Shown here in pieces: positions 1 through 11,277 of a stretch of DNA of 64,000 bases (positions are counted from its first letter, which is position 1; the number at the start of each line of letters is the position of its first letter). A program made the position numbers and the translations under genes. The notes below the pieces were generated by a model. It did not search any database. It worked only from the letters and a program-made list of their open reading frames with translations, and was not told the DNA's origin. Source of the DNA: Alloascoidea africana (Eukaryota > Ascomycota > Alloascoideomycetes > Alloascoideales > Alloascoideaceae); NCBI GenBank assembly GCA_030581615.1, contig JAKTTT010000006.1, forward strand, positions 248,001 through 312,000, written 5' to 3'.

Positions 1-1170
1 AATTTGATCATGAGAATTAGTTCGGCCCTTGTCTTCGGAATTGGACTCCAGAAATTTTCATTATTTACTTTGAAAATATCTAGCAAATTATTTTCTATCT
101 GTGAGATCATTAGGGTGACCATAAACACTTATAAAACAAACTGGGTATAACCTATCCCACTAACCATATTAAGGAGAGCGTATTCTGTATTTTGAGAATT
201 TAGGGAAAGATTGACACAAATTACCAGAATTTAGTTAAAGACAACCAGTTTCATCCAAATTTTATAAGAAACATTAGGAACTCATAGGAGAACTATAATT
301 TAGAAGCATTAATACACATTCGCTCGTATGGTCAGCTGGATCAAGTATTTCCACTGGTGTTCCTCCCTCGTTTTCGGAAGGAGAATTTATCTGTTTTGGA
401 AGACCAATTGAGAATACTATTGTTCAAAAAGATGATATTTCCCAATTGTGGTTGACTATCGGCAAAGTTTCCGGCAAAGCGGCAATAACGAATTGAAAAT
501 GGCTCCGGTCAGCATGTGATGGTTGCCTTCTCCAGATGTGTTATGCTTTATAATTCCAACCAGTTATTATAAGAGGAATATGTTGGGCCGTTGGTTCGGA
601 ATTGACGGTCATATCTGAGAACATGAGGGAAAATCATTGGCAGTAATCTTTGTTTGCTTACGCTCTCATCGCTAAGCGGAGTAAAATCGACTGTCTTAAT
701 GAGTGTTGAATTGGAAAGCTTCAATTGCATCTTATGGACTCCTGGAAAAACTGTTAAGCTACGTCACAGTTCGAGTATTATTTCATCCAGGTCACGACCA
801 TGAACGGTTTTACATTCTGTCTCCAATAAGACTTATCTCACAATCAATACCCAGAATGTTATCATTCTTTACAATGGATTGATCAGAAGAAGCTAGATAT
901 ATACGAGTTTCATTGAACAAAACCAATCCAAGAAAAGCTATTCATAAGCTGCCCAAGACATTTAGTTAACTAGACTATTCAAAACAGTTTTCTCATTGAC
1001 TTTACGTTAGCTATGAGTACCCAGAGGGGCCTTCTTCATGCTCAAGTCAAACGGAGGTTACAAGACTTGAGTATACTGTACATTATTAGCAATATATGAA
1101 TTGATAATTCTAAAAAATAATAGAAAACAATCAAAAATTGCATTAAGAATAGAAAATAGTGTCATTCTTG
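1..1170. other. Left-edge stretch without a supported gene
   Basis: AT-rich sequence. Only short open stretches exist, the longest about 60 codons on the minus strand near 548-730, and none shows a recognisable domain. It may hold the end of a gene cut by the window edge, decayed sequence, or the 3' flank of the minus-strand gene beginning at 2025. I see no RNA gene. Confidence 0.5.
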
Positions 1171-2025
1171 TTATACGAGGATAAGCAGAAGGGAACTGAC
1201 TAGACCAGCGATGGGAATACTGAAGATTCCAACCTTCCCGTTAAGCCCTACTCCAGCGTTTCCTGAGGCATCGGCAGAAGGTGAAGATGAAGCAGAGTTC
1301 TCAGCAGACTCAGAGCCCTTCTCGGTAGATTCAGAGCTCTTCTTGGCAGAATCAGAGCTTTTCTCGGCAGACTCAGAGTTTTTATCGGATGAAGACTCTT
1401 CTTCTGAAGTCTGAGTCTTTTTAGATGTCGATTCCTTATCAGTCTCTGAAGTTGCAGTGGCAGTTGCAGTGGCAGAAGCCTTGCCCGAACCACCAGTAGT
1501 AGCAGACTCGGAGGAATCAGTTTTACTAGCATCAGAGCCGGTTTCTAAAACTCCATAGTCTTCGAGAACTTCGCTGTACTCTTCCAAAATGCTGTTCCAG
1601 TAGGAAGCCTCGGTGAGCTCGCCAGTCAGATAAGGAGTCAAGTATGGCCTATAAGCCGTAACGTAAGAGGCCCAATCGTAGGTGCATTTTCCACCATTAA
1701 TTGCTGAAACAGCACATTCAACATAGTCGAGTATACTGTTAGGGCTAAGGTCGTACTCAGAGAGAATAGAGGTGTAGATATCAGCGTACTCATCAAGAGC
1801 TTCAGAAATGATCGAGCTGTAACCACCTTGCTCAAGGGAAGCTTGGATTTCCGACATATAGGAGATATCATTTTCATCTGGATAAGAGTCATCATAATCA
1901 TCGGTAGGGTAGGCGTCTGGAGCAGAGGTTATAGCGCTGGCATACTCATCTTCATCTCTTTTTCCAAGATTTGAGGCATGGACAATTCCAGCAAGCGTAA
2001 AAGAGGCGATAGTTTTGAACAACAT
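1171..2025 (-). CDS. Predicted GPI-anchored, Kex2-processed cell wall protein
   Basis: This intronless gene encodes 284 residues. The N-terminus (MLFKTIASFTLAGIVHAS) is a signal peptide, followed at once by LGKRDED, a Kex2-type dibasic site that would release an acidic mature protein. The middle (about 25-160) is Asp/Glu/Tyr-rich and has two cysteines (in YVECAVSAI and GGKCTYD). Residues about 165-250 are a Ser/Thr/Glu/Lys-rich stalk with AT repeats and repeated SAEKSSDS-like units. The last 25 residues are hydrophobic (IFSIPIAGLVSSLLLILV) after a small-residue stretch (DASGNAG), as in GPI attachment signals. This layout is typical of yeast wall or plasma-membrane proteins. No catalytic domain is recognised, so the function is unknown; an adhesin or structural wall role is an inference. 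Confidence 0.8.
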   Translation of the reverse strand: MLFKTIASFTLAGIVHASNLGKRDEDEYASAITSAPDAYPTDDYDDSYPDENDISYMSEIQASLEQGGYSSIISEALDEYADIYTSILSEYDLSPNSILDYVECAVSAINGGKCTYDWASYVTAYRPYLTPYLTGELTEASYWNSILEEYSEVLEDYGVLETGSDASKTDSSESATTGGSGKASATATATATSETDKESTSKKTQTSEEESSSDKNSESAEKSSDSAKKSSESTEKGSESAENSASSSPSADASGNAGVGLNGKVGIFSIPIAGLVSSLLLILV

Positions 2026-3538
2026 TTGGTTTTACTGTAACAGGTATACTACTGTGATAAAAGAGCGACTTTTTGAAAAGAATAGTAAGAAAACACAGAA
2101 TCTGGAAACAGGTGCATATTTAAATGACGGGAGGGCATTTGTAGCTGTCGAGTTGTTGACCAAAACCTAAAACAGCGTACATGCCCATTAAGATCAAAAT
2201 TTTCTAATACTTTGTTTCTAGTTTAATTTAATTAAGAAGTATAGATCAACAGTGGGATGAGAGAGGGAACACTGCAGCGGAGATGTATATCGTCAAGCAA
2301 ACAAACCTTCTTGGCCAGGTCAGCGAGCGTGTCTTTTTCATGCTGTTTGCTCGATCGGTGCTTATTATTTCATTTCGAACAGGCCTGTCCCAGATCGAAA
2401 TGTCCCTTTCTGTTTAAGTATACGACGTTGAAAGATGTCCTTTTTGGCCTCGTCGGTCTCAACCTTAAAATGTCACAATCCTGTACGAGAATCCAGCCAA
2501 TGTCTCATGCATAACAGGGCGATTCACGAGGTCTTAATATTGCATCTGTGTTTTCATTCGAACTCCAGATCCAGCGAGACAAGCCATACTCGCATGGTTG
2601 ATAGATATCAAATCAGTACGAGTTAAAACTCTGACTATCGATCTACCAATTCAAACGTATAGATCAGGAGGAAGGCGATGTAGACGAGCCCACGTTTTAC
2701 TGATTTGACCAGCCCTTGGCGAAGAGGAAGAAGAAACTGTACTGGCACGGCAGATTACGATCAGGAAAACACGTTAGTCTGTCATGTCCTACTCCTTCCC
2801 CATAGCCAAGTAAAGTTCGGAAAAGGTTTCTTCCTTCTGAATGCGGCAGTGTCAGTGGAGCAGGCACATTCCTCTAGTATGACAAGAACAAGCGAGTCTG
2901 TGTATGCAATAATGGGCAGGTATATGAATCGCCCATGAACAGTGTTCTACTGTTTCCGCTGCGATTCCTGCCATCATGGCTGTTGGACCTTTTACTGTTT
3001 TTCATGTGTAGTAATGAGACAAACAAGGCGCGGTCTCAAAAGGAAGCCTAAACTCATCCTCCAACTGCCCGGTGAAGGGTTCAACGCGTGGCTGTTTATA
3101 TTACTCCTTGTGTGAGGGTCACATAAAGCAGATTGCATTGCGCATTCTTTAGACATAATCTTATTCTCGACGAATTTCTTCCATCAAACACAACAATTAG
3201 ACGGCTCGACTCATTTTATAGGAATTTCGGCGAGAACCGTACTCTTAGCTTGAACTATATCAACAGAAATAAGCCTTTTCTCTGCCTTTTCTAGAATGCT
3301 TGGAGATTAGGGCTCTACCTCGTCTACCAGCACAGCTTCTTAAACTTTATGCAATCTTTTCCGTCTGCAGTCGCGGCCCCAATTGGGATCCAATCTCAGC
3401 TTAGACTTGGCTTTTACCTTGGATTTTTTGCATTTTACTTAGTCTAGGTTACCAGGAACTTGAAGCCCATTGTTTCCCAAACTACAGGATGAAGATTAAC
3501 ATTAATTATGATAGCATTTGCATATTTGGCAGAGCTAT
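2026..3538. other. Intergenic region, 1.5 kb
   Basis: This stretch separates the promoter of the GPI-protein gene from the 3' end of the coiled-coil gene; both are on the minus strand. Overlapping plus-strand open stretches of 63-85 codons (2257-2938) have no domain, signal or consistent composition, and I do not call them genes. No RNA gene or repeat was noticed. Confidence 0.5.
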
Positions 3539-5017
3539 CTACACTTTTCTCCTTTTTGATCCCTGTCCATGCATTTCCTCCTGCTCTAATGTCCTGGCAT
3601 TCTGATGTTGATACCGATTCTCATTAGTATTGCCGCTCTCATCCCCAGTTGCATTTTTTTGTATTGTTGTAAAGTCTGGATGAGCAAGTTCGCTTGATGA
3701 CGCCTTGAGATTCGCCTCGACACCAGAAACAAGCTGTTGATGATGATTGTCAATCCCTGTAGTTGCAGCGATTTGGACAGTTGGCGTGACTTCCTTGAAC
3801 CGCTCTTGAGAATCGTTGAAGGATGTGTTATGACCATTTCTCGCGCAGCTATTCAATGCCTCATCCGCCAAAATCCCAAGCGCTTCGAGAGTGGATCGTG
3901 ATCTCGAAACCAAGGGATAGTTTATTGATGGGGTAGAGGATGAAGAAGAGGGAGATGGCGATAAAGACGTCACTGGGGGAAGAACCACTCCTGAAAGGGA
4001 ATTGTGAGCAAGTGTGCTGCTACTACTACTATGACGATGATGATGATGATGCGTGCTTTTCCAATATAGGGATTGATACTGCTGAATTTCTGTTTTCAGA
4101 TTTGCAATCTCCGAGTATTTGTCTCTCAGTGAATTCTGATACTTGTGAAGCTTTGACTGTGCAGTTTTCAGCTTTGACCTGTACTTCATTGCCTTAACGC
4201 TACTGCTCATCTCCGCCGTCAAACTCTCTTCTATGCTCTGTGGAGTTGTTGCTATTGTCGTGCTATTGTCCATTGGCGTTTTACAACTCGCGCTTTTGCC
4301 TGTACTGGCGGTGGTGCTACCACTACTGGTACTTGGATGTCGAGAATACATAATGTTCTGTCTTAACCGATCAACCTCGCACTTGACGATGTTTGTCTCG
4401 ACCTCTTGCCTCTGTGCAGTTTCGTGAAACTCGATTATCTTCAGCTTACTCTGTAACTGTAATTTTGAAGTCAGATGGTCTGTTTTGTCTATTAGGTCCT
4501 TTAAAATAGGAATGATCTTCTGTGCTTGGAGGAGTCTTTTACCAAGCGCTTCTTGGTCCATTTGTGCCACGCTTGATTCTGGTATTGAGGTCCATGTGTT
4601 CAGTAGTCCAACTATTCTGTTCGTGTGGTCTTTTGTGTAAGACGGTGATGATTTTAAAGTGGAGGAGGATGTGCTTTCTTGTGTGGATGGTGATTTCGTC
4701 TCGATATCTGTCCCTATAGGAGGTAACTTTATATTTTCTTCCCGAGTCTCGCTTCCTTTTAGTAAAATGATATCCTCATCTGTTCTCTTGTTGTCATAGG
4801 TATCTACATTTGTGACCTCCTCTGTCCCTTCAGTCGCGTCGTTTCTCTCTGTAACCTTGCATCTTACAATAGAATTGCATTGAACGCTTCCATCTTTATT
4901 GACATAGGCCTGGGGGACACTGTATATACTAGAGTCATTTCCTGGCCTATTATCACTTTCCAGCTCTCCTTTCCGCGTTGCCGGAGAGGTATTGCTGGTG
5001 GTATTTGAAGTAGACAT
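3539..5017 (-). CDS. Unknown Ser-rich coiled-coil protein with C-terminal nuclear localisation signal
   Basis: One uninterrupted frame of 492 residues starts at an ATG. The first 125 residues are polar and look disordered. Residues about 130-225 form the only strongly patterned part, a helical stretch (NRIVGLLNTWTSIPESSV, then heptad-like LQLQSKLKIIEFHETAQRQ) that should make a coiled coil. A second helical stretch (about 280-325) follows a Ser/Thr linker. The C-terminal half holds a His run, Ser runs and polar sequence, and the protein ends in GSKRRKV, a basic signal of the SV40 type. A nuclear regulator or scaffold is a fair inference, but I do not recognise the family. It reads toward the GPI-protein gene, and its promoter is the 5018-5749 interval. 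Confidence 0.75.
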   Translation of the reverse strand: MSTSNTTSNTSPATRKGELESDNRPGNDSSIYSVPQAYVNKDGSVQCNSIVRCKVTERNDATEGTEEVTNVDTYDNKRTDEDIILLKGSETREENIKLPPIGTDIETKSPSTQESTSSSTLKSSPSYTKDHTNRIVGLLNTWTSIPESSVAQMDQEALGKRLLQAQKIIPILKDLIDKTDHLTSKLQLQSKLKIIEFHETAQRQEVETNIVKCEVDRLRQNIMYSRHPSTSSGSTTASTGKSASCKTPMDNSTTIATTPQSIEESLTAEMSSSVKAMKYRSKLKTAQSKLHKYQNSLRDKYSEIANLKTEIQQYQSLYWKSTHHHHHRHSSSSSTLAHNSLSGVVLPPVTSLSPSPSSSSSTPSINYPLVSRSRSTLEALGILADEALNSCARNGHNTSFNDSQERFKEVTPTVQIAATTGIDNHHQQLVSGVEANLKASSSELAHPDFTTIQKNATGDESGNTNENRYQHQNARTLEQEEMHGQGSKRRKV

Positions 5018-5749
5018 AAATCAAGATATGGCCATAACAAGTCACCCTTTCTCTGATTCTAGAAGAAGGGAAGAACTTGAGGTGAAGGGGAAATTGTTAG
5101 CCAGTGGCCACTGGATGAAATCCAAGCTATATATCAGATGTTTCTTGTCCTGAGTCTGGGAACTGGGCGTGGTTCTCGATGTATGGGAGCGACGCGAAAG
5201 TATATCAAAAGAATTAGCCACCGCGAAAGGGAAACGCGAAAGTTTCCCCACCACCCCACGGCTGGCATCCACAGCCAACCCGTGATCGCGAAAACGATAA
5301 ACGAACACACACACCTACTGGAGCCACGCAAAGCTAAAGCTGTTTGCTAGCCTGATAATAAGTGTTTATGCCACTACGGGTCGATGGAAATTACAGCCAA
5401 GGTTTCATCCATCACAATAAAATTGTATACATTAATAAGAGTTATATTCTAAGGGACAAATACAACGCTTTAATTTTCTTGTTCTTTAATTCAAACATCA
5501 GAAAGAAAGAAAAAAGGAAAACAGGATCTTTAACAGATTTGATTGCTTCTTGATTGAGGAAGTTGATTATATATATATAAGAAGAGTTTCGAGTTTAGAG
5601 GAGAGACCACACACACTCCGACAATACAAAAATAGCTTTGTGCGGAGAATAAACAAAACAAGTCGATGCAGATATATATGAAGGATGATGATCGGGCTGA
5701 TAAAGAAGCGATTTTTCTTTTTCTTTCTTTTCTGTTGTGGGTTTTGTGT
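5018..5749. other. Intergenic: RPS16 3' flank and promoter of the coiled-coil gene
   Basis: The interval is AT-rich next to RPS16 (a short TA run near 5570-5580) and GC-richer toward 5200-5300. Short open stretches on both strands overlap one another and show no domain. Nothing else is supported. Confidence 0.5.
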
Positions 5750-6411
5750 TTAACGGTATGATTTCTGGTAACGGGCACGGGCACCTGGACCACCAAACTT
5801 CTTTGGCTCTGATCTTCTCGAATCGGCAATCAACAGGGTTCTGTCGTAAGAGGTGAATGCCTTCTTCAACTCGTTCTTGGACTGCTCGTCAACGTATTTC
5901 TGGTGGTAAGCGACTACGCCCTTTGCAATGGCCTGACGGATGGCATAGACCTGGGAAATGTGACCACCTCCAGTGACTCTAACTCTGATATCAATGTTGG
6001 CAAACTTGTCCAATCCAACAATCAAAAGTGGCTCGTAGACCTTGAAACGAAGGATTTCGGGCTGGACCAAGGTAATTGGAGATCCGTTGACCTTGATGAG
6101 ACCGCTTCCGGCCTTGACGTGTGCGACAGCGGTGGCAGTCTTCTTCTTGCCAAAGGTCTAGATAATTTAGAAATGGGTTAGTAAATCCGAAATTTAACCG
6201 ACAATCTCTCGTTTTTTCTATGTGTGTTGTCCTGTCCCATTACTATCGTTGTTGATGATGATGATGATATCTTCCTTTGCAATTTACCACACTCTGACTC
6301 TTTCTTTACATCAGGTTTCCAGACGACTGAAAGCCAAAGAAGAGAGAGAAAAAAAGGAACAGATTTCTCACATACTTGAACGCTAGGGGTCTGGGTTTGT
6401 GGAGCAGCCAT
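5750..6411 (-). CDS. RPS16: 40S ribosomal protein uS9 (S16), one intron
   Basis: The small-subunit protein uS9 sits at the head of the 40S subunit, with its C-terminal tail reaching toward the P-site tRNA. Exon 1 (6376-6411) encodes [12 protein letters not shown]. The intron runs from 6375 down to 6158, with donor GTATGT, branch TACTAAC (6177-6183) and acceptor TAG only about 17 nt past the branch. Exon 2 (5750-6157) encodes [13 protein letters not shown] through RARYQKSYR. The joined product is 147 residues against 143 in S. cerevisiae, nearly colinear, and includes the diagnostic [20 protein letters not shown] and [13 protein letters not shown]. The terminal KSYR tail, essential in the family, is present. 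The 5' intron position is usual for yeast ribosomal protein genes. Confidence 0.97.
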
Positions 6412-6566
6412 TTTGTATTGGTCTATATGACGTTTGATCGCTTAGCTTTCTACTTTCAAAATGGACTTGTGAAAGTTGGCGACGAGTTTGTCCTGGTCGG
6501 TCTGACATTTACGCTTGACATGTGGAAAAACAGTGCACTATCTAACCCACGTCATGTGATGTTGAC

Positions 6567-6581
6567 TAGGGCTATACCCTA
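6567..6581. promoter_or_regulatory. TAGGG...ACCCTA inverted motif upstream of RPS16
   Basis: TAGGGCTATACCCTA lies about 155-170 bp upstream of the RPS16 start. It is a near-perfect inverted pair of ACCCTA half sites, resembling the Tbf1-type palindromes reported in ribosomal protein promoters of yeasts outside the Saccharomyces group. The binding factor is inferred. Confidence 0.4.
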
Positions 6582-7841
6582 TGCATATAGTTGATACGCA
6601 GAGTCTAATTCACTACGCTCTTGGGTTCTAAAATGGATACTGGCCTTCAGTATATGTTTTAAATGGTAATTAAAAGGGAAAAGAACAAAAGACAGAATCT
6701 GAAACTTATAAGCACCTTTTTAACTTTTAAAATCCGATTATAACGCGACAAATCCTCAGTTCTTGTTGCCGGCGCTTAATTCTTGTTCATTCTCTTTTGT
6801 CCCTTGTCGCCCTTCTTATCTCTTTTTAAATAAGAGAATTTGGATATCATGAATTTTCAATTCTATTTTCTCCATAAGCACTTAGTCAAATGTCTGTTTT
6901 ATGACGAGTTTCCGAGTTTGTTTTATTGTGATGATGTATTGGAAGGTTTAAACAGATCATGACCAGACAAACTCCCGAGGTTGACCAAATCCACAAGAAA
7001 AGAAGAACCGTAAATCTCAATTCTTTAAAGCTTACTTCATGTAGCCTCGCTTAAGCCCCAAACAGCTCAACTCACCTAAGATGTCTCCTAAAACCATAGA
7101 AACAATTCTTTCTCTTGTTAACCAGATCATACCTTACAATGAGACCCAAAGTTAGTTTTTCTAAAGACTTTACTATACTAATTCTATCAGTGGAACGAAA
7201 ATTCTGGCTAGCATGAAGGGTCAACGCGCTCAAGTAGATTCTTTAACCAATTTGAAGAAATTGACTTGAGTAGAAGAATGAAATTTAGTTGAGTTTATTC
7301 TCGACCTCTCTGATTGAGGTTTTTCTGTAGTCATTCTCTACTAGAATCAGGGCATACTGACAATCGGTATACACTCTCTAGTTTGCTTTGAATGGGTGAT
7401 CTGATGATGCTACTGGTTGATTGACTAGACCTAGCATTTTGTTATCAAATATGCAAGGGCAAGGTTTATGATGGTGGCAACGAGAAGCCGACTCATAGGC
7501 CTTTTTGACACCACAAATGCCCCCACCCCCAAGATCATTTACTTTCCAATTACTATTGTCCTGATTGCTTGAAGAACTTGGCACTTTATGTATGTACTGA
7601 GAACAAACAAACTTTACCAAAAATGAGCGCGTCGAGAAGACAAGGATAGGCCAAAAGAGGAGTGTTATTATAGGGAAAGCTTTGCATACACTTTTGATCA
7701 AAAGCAAGTCCCTGAGCAAATATCACAGGGAATGAGGCAATCAGGCAATTGGACAAAAACGGACTACATTGATTATCCAACGTTGTGGTACTTGTGAAAA
7801 GTCATATCACAATTCACGGACCTGTAAAGAAGATGTGGAAA

Positions 7842-7976
7842 TGTAAGATGGGTCAAGTTCAGCTTGGCCCCCATGTAAGATGGTTGACAAAGAGGACTAG
7901 AAAAACAGAGTAATATAGAACTTCCTATTCATGTACTCCTACTTGTCGACCATCTTACAAGGGAACCCATCTAACA
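7842..7976. repeat. Nested inverted copies of a TGTAAGATGG motif
   Basis: Two forward copies (TGTAAGATGGGTC at 7842-7854 and TGTAAGATGGTTGACA at 7874-7889) face two reverse copies (TGTCGACCATCTTACA at 7944-7959 and GAACCCATCTAACA at 7963-7976). The inner pair matches at 15 of 16 positions. The arrangement could form a stem or could be clustered protein-binding sites. No gene is adjacent. Confidence 0.6.
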
Positions 7977-8821
7977 CGAAATGTCTGGAAATTATGGAAG
8001 GAGAATCATGTTAAAGAATTATGATATCCTATACTTCCAAAAATGGTCCTAAATTATGCTCTTAATTGACCATATCGTGCCAAGTACTGTCTTTGAAAAA
8101 AAATTACGAGGCGATAGAAAGTTCAAGTCCACAAAATGAGTCAAAGATCTATATTAGCGTATTTTTCCCAGACAAAAAAAAACAAGAACGAGGCGAGAAT
8201 TGGGATATGAGTAGGTCAGATGAACAGGGGTTGTATGGAAAACCAATCTTACGAATGATCTTGAATTGTTATACTTGGTAAGAAGGTAGGAGGACATTGG
8301 TACTGATAGTTATCAACTGCTTTGTCTCATACAACTGGGTTGTGTGCTTAAGCTCTTTTGTAAAAGTATAGATATGCAGAAAGAGTTTACAATTTGAACA
8401 AGAACTTGCAACGGTTAGATAAAACACACCCAATGGTGCGAGGTTTTGTACAAAACGCTGCTGACTTTGGATCAAAGATTGAAAAGAAAATTGCTGGTTA
8501 GTGGATATGCAAAAGAATGTGGGTAACCAAGGGAAGAAAGAATCATAGATTGTTTAATAGGTGGTGTCCTACTTTCAAAAAACAGGGAAAAAGTTGAAAA
8601 ATAATAGTTTTGAGATTTTGAAAAAAACGCCTGTTGATCGTTACTTGTCATGAGCAAAAAAAAAGGATGTTGCATATTTGAAAGAAAACTGGCACATATC
8701 AGAGACAAAAAGGTCAAGGGTATAACAGAATGTGAGTGAAAAAAAGAATGCGACGCCTAATGGCCACAATGTACCAAACCGCTCTCCAAACCACTGAACT
8801 TTGTCTGGATGTGGAATATGA

Positions 8822-8854
8822 TGAGTGAATGAATGAGTGAGTGAGTGAGTGAAG
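8822..8854. repeat. TGAG/TGAA tetranucleotide repeat
   Basis: About eight tandem TGAG- or TGAA-type units lie in the gene-poor interval. This is a simple slippage-type microsatellite with no evident function. Confidence 0.85.
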
Positions 8855-9389
8855 CCCACACCACACCAACTAAAAGCTTTTTTGTTGAAAATTGGATGTT
8901 GGCGGTCCAATCAATTGAGCCCCGCGAGTCTCAAAACTCACGAAGGACCGCGTTTTACGAAACAATAAAAGAAACCAATAATTTTTTCTTTTTGTTTTTG
9001 CCTACCTCATCAACTTGTATATATTTAGGACTTTCCATCATTCTACCAGTTCTTTTTTCTCTCTGTTTTTTTTATTTTTTTTTTGGTTTATTTTAGTACT
9101 TGGAAAGTGGGAACAGAGGGATGGATCTAAAAACAGAACATCATGACAAAACTTAAAAGGGGGACAAAAAAAAAAAGAATCCTGTTCTAAATAAGCATTC
9201 AACTGCACTTTGAAAGCTTCAGTTGCATAGGCAACGTTTTTCAGTTGTCTGCCTTTTAGCATTTGCTTGATTGATTGGATTGGATTGAAAATAGAACCAT
9301 TCTGTTTAATGTTTCAGGTCTTTTTTTTTTCTCCCCCCTCCGCCCTTCCGTATTTTTCACACAGAGGTTTATTCTTGTGGGCTTGGGCC

Positions 9390-9515
9390 GGCCGGGACCC
9401 CAGGACGGGACCCCAGGACGGGACCGGTACGGCACGGTACCTTTGACTTTCCCCCGGCCCCGGTCACGGCGAAACGAAACGAAACGAAATGAAACAAAGC
9501 AAAGCAAAACTGAGC
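9390..9515. repeat. GC-rich GGACGGGACCCCA repeat followed by CGAAA/CAAAG repeats
   Basis: A GC-rich patch contains tandem copies of a CAGGACGGGACCC-like unit. After a pyrimidine-rich stretch it is followed by several CGAAA units that degrade into CAAAG and CAAAA. It stands out against the AT-rich surroundings and has no coding reading. Confidence 0.75.
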
Positions 9516-11277
9516 AAAGCTAAATCAAACGGTATCTCCTCTTTTTGATCCTTTTCAATCTCATTTCATTTCATCATATATATATTTTTTTTCCGTTTTG
9601 GATTTGGGATTTTGGACTGTTTCGTGCTACACTCCTTCTAATCCTACAGTTTAGATAACGATTCCTTTACGAGTTTCTGCAATTACTCTTTCCCAGATCA
9701 GATAAAAGTTGAAACTGAAACCTCAACGATTGGGTTTGTCCATGTGCAGAAGCTATTTATCTATCATCTATGTATCAACGTATTGTATTGGAACCGGGTC
9801 CCGATGACTTTACATTTTTTGTTTATTTGTAAACAAAAAAACTGTTGGTTTGTAAAAACAAAAAAAAAATAGTAAATTACGATAGGTGGGTTCTTATTCT
9901 CCCCGAGTTTGGAACTGGTGGTCATCGGTATCCCAGTTTTGTCATTTTACGAAATACAAGAATAATAATGTTTGGTTCGAGAATAGTTGAATCAAACAAT
10001 GGAATTGAAAGAAGATGGATCACCACCAAGATTACAAGGACCTAAAAAATGCACCAAAAGTAAAGTTTTAAACGTAAAGAGGAGATACACATACACCAGG
10101 GATCAAACACCAAAGTTTCCTTTTTTTTTTTTATTTTCTCCCACCATCATTATCAATGTATGTGTGTATCTAAATATCTTTTTCTCCACTTTAGAAACCG
10201 TTTGTTTCATGTGTGACCAACTTATCTGAACACACATTGGGGACCTGGTCTGATCTAGTAGTATTCCGCGTGTGTGAAACGAAATTTACGTCCATGGGAG
10301 AGATGGATAAATGATCATCCCAAGAACAAGAACAAGTTCTAGTACAAGTTCAAGTTCAAGTTCAAGCTCAAGGCATCAACCAGTCTTGTTCGTGTTTGCA
10401 ATTACAATTACAATTACGATACTACACTTATCGACCCAACTTTCTCCCTAGTTCAGTTTCCATTTTCCATTTTCCATTTTCTGTAATACATACTCTTTTT
10501 CTTTCTTTTATTTTTGTTCCTCGAAGAATTATAAACATGCCGCCCAATTAAAGATATCACAAAAACAACAAATATAAAAACAAAAACGATTGAATTGGTA
10601 TTGGTATTGGTATTGTATTTTTAACGAATAAAAACTGAAGAAAGACACTGTAGTAAAATCCATATTTTCAATAGTAGAATAGTAATAATAATAGATAAAT
10701 AAATTGTGTATAGGCACAACAACAAAAAAACAAATATAGACGAAATCACAACTCCTCTCGTTTTTTATATACGAAACAAACAAAAATAAAAAGATGAATG
10801 AATGGAAAAATGAAAGTGGCTGCTTATTTTAAGACGAATACCTTTGGACCTTGGGCCTTGGATTTTGAACCTCACATATCCAATCCATACCCATAAAACC
10901 TGGTAGTACTTTAATCCCTGTTGTCCACACTTTGCCTAACTGTTCCTGTTTTTTATTTATTTATTGTTGTCAATGAAACCTTCCTTGTAACACCGCCGAG
11001 GCCAAAACACTTGATTGAATCTGAAACTTTAAAACCAAGATCGATCCAACATTCTGCAGAATAATTCATAACACTTTTGAAGGGCGAATGAGAAGGGAAT
11101 ATGGATTTGCTTGTAAATCCTGCTAGGCTTGACAAGGCCAATCAGTCGCAGTACGAAACGCGCCTCGAAATCGGCCGAAGCTAAGCAACGGAAAAAGCAA
11201 GCGAACCCATCTTCTCTCTCCAGAGATGCCAAAACATGTAGTATTTTGTTCATCAGAGTTGTCGTCGATCCAGTGTT

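Larger units (their letters stand above)
6412..11277. other. Unusually long gene-poor interval (4.9 kb)
   Basis: The interval lies between the RPS16 promoter and the 3' end of HAC1, both on the minus strand. It is AT-rich with many A/T runs, a tetranucleotide repeat near 8830, a GC-rich repeated patch near 9390-9440 and a GAAAC-type repeat near 9470. Open stretches reach only about 113 codons and overlap on both strands with no domain. A cluster of inverted 13-16-mers at 7842-7976 is listed separately. I looked for tRNA B boxes and for core motifs of U1, U2, U5, U6 and RNase P RNA and saw none. A long untranslated transcript or a non-coding RNA remains possible. Confidence 0.5.

Noticed and set aside
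548-730. 60-codon minus-strand frame, considered as a piece of an old element
   Set aside because: Too short and too divergent to name any family by eye; left as unassigned.
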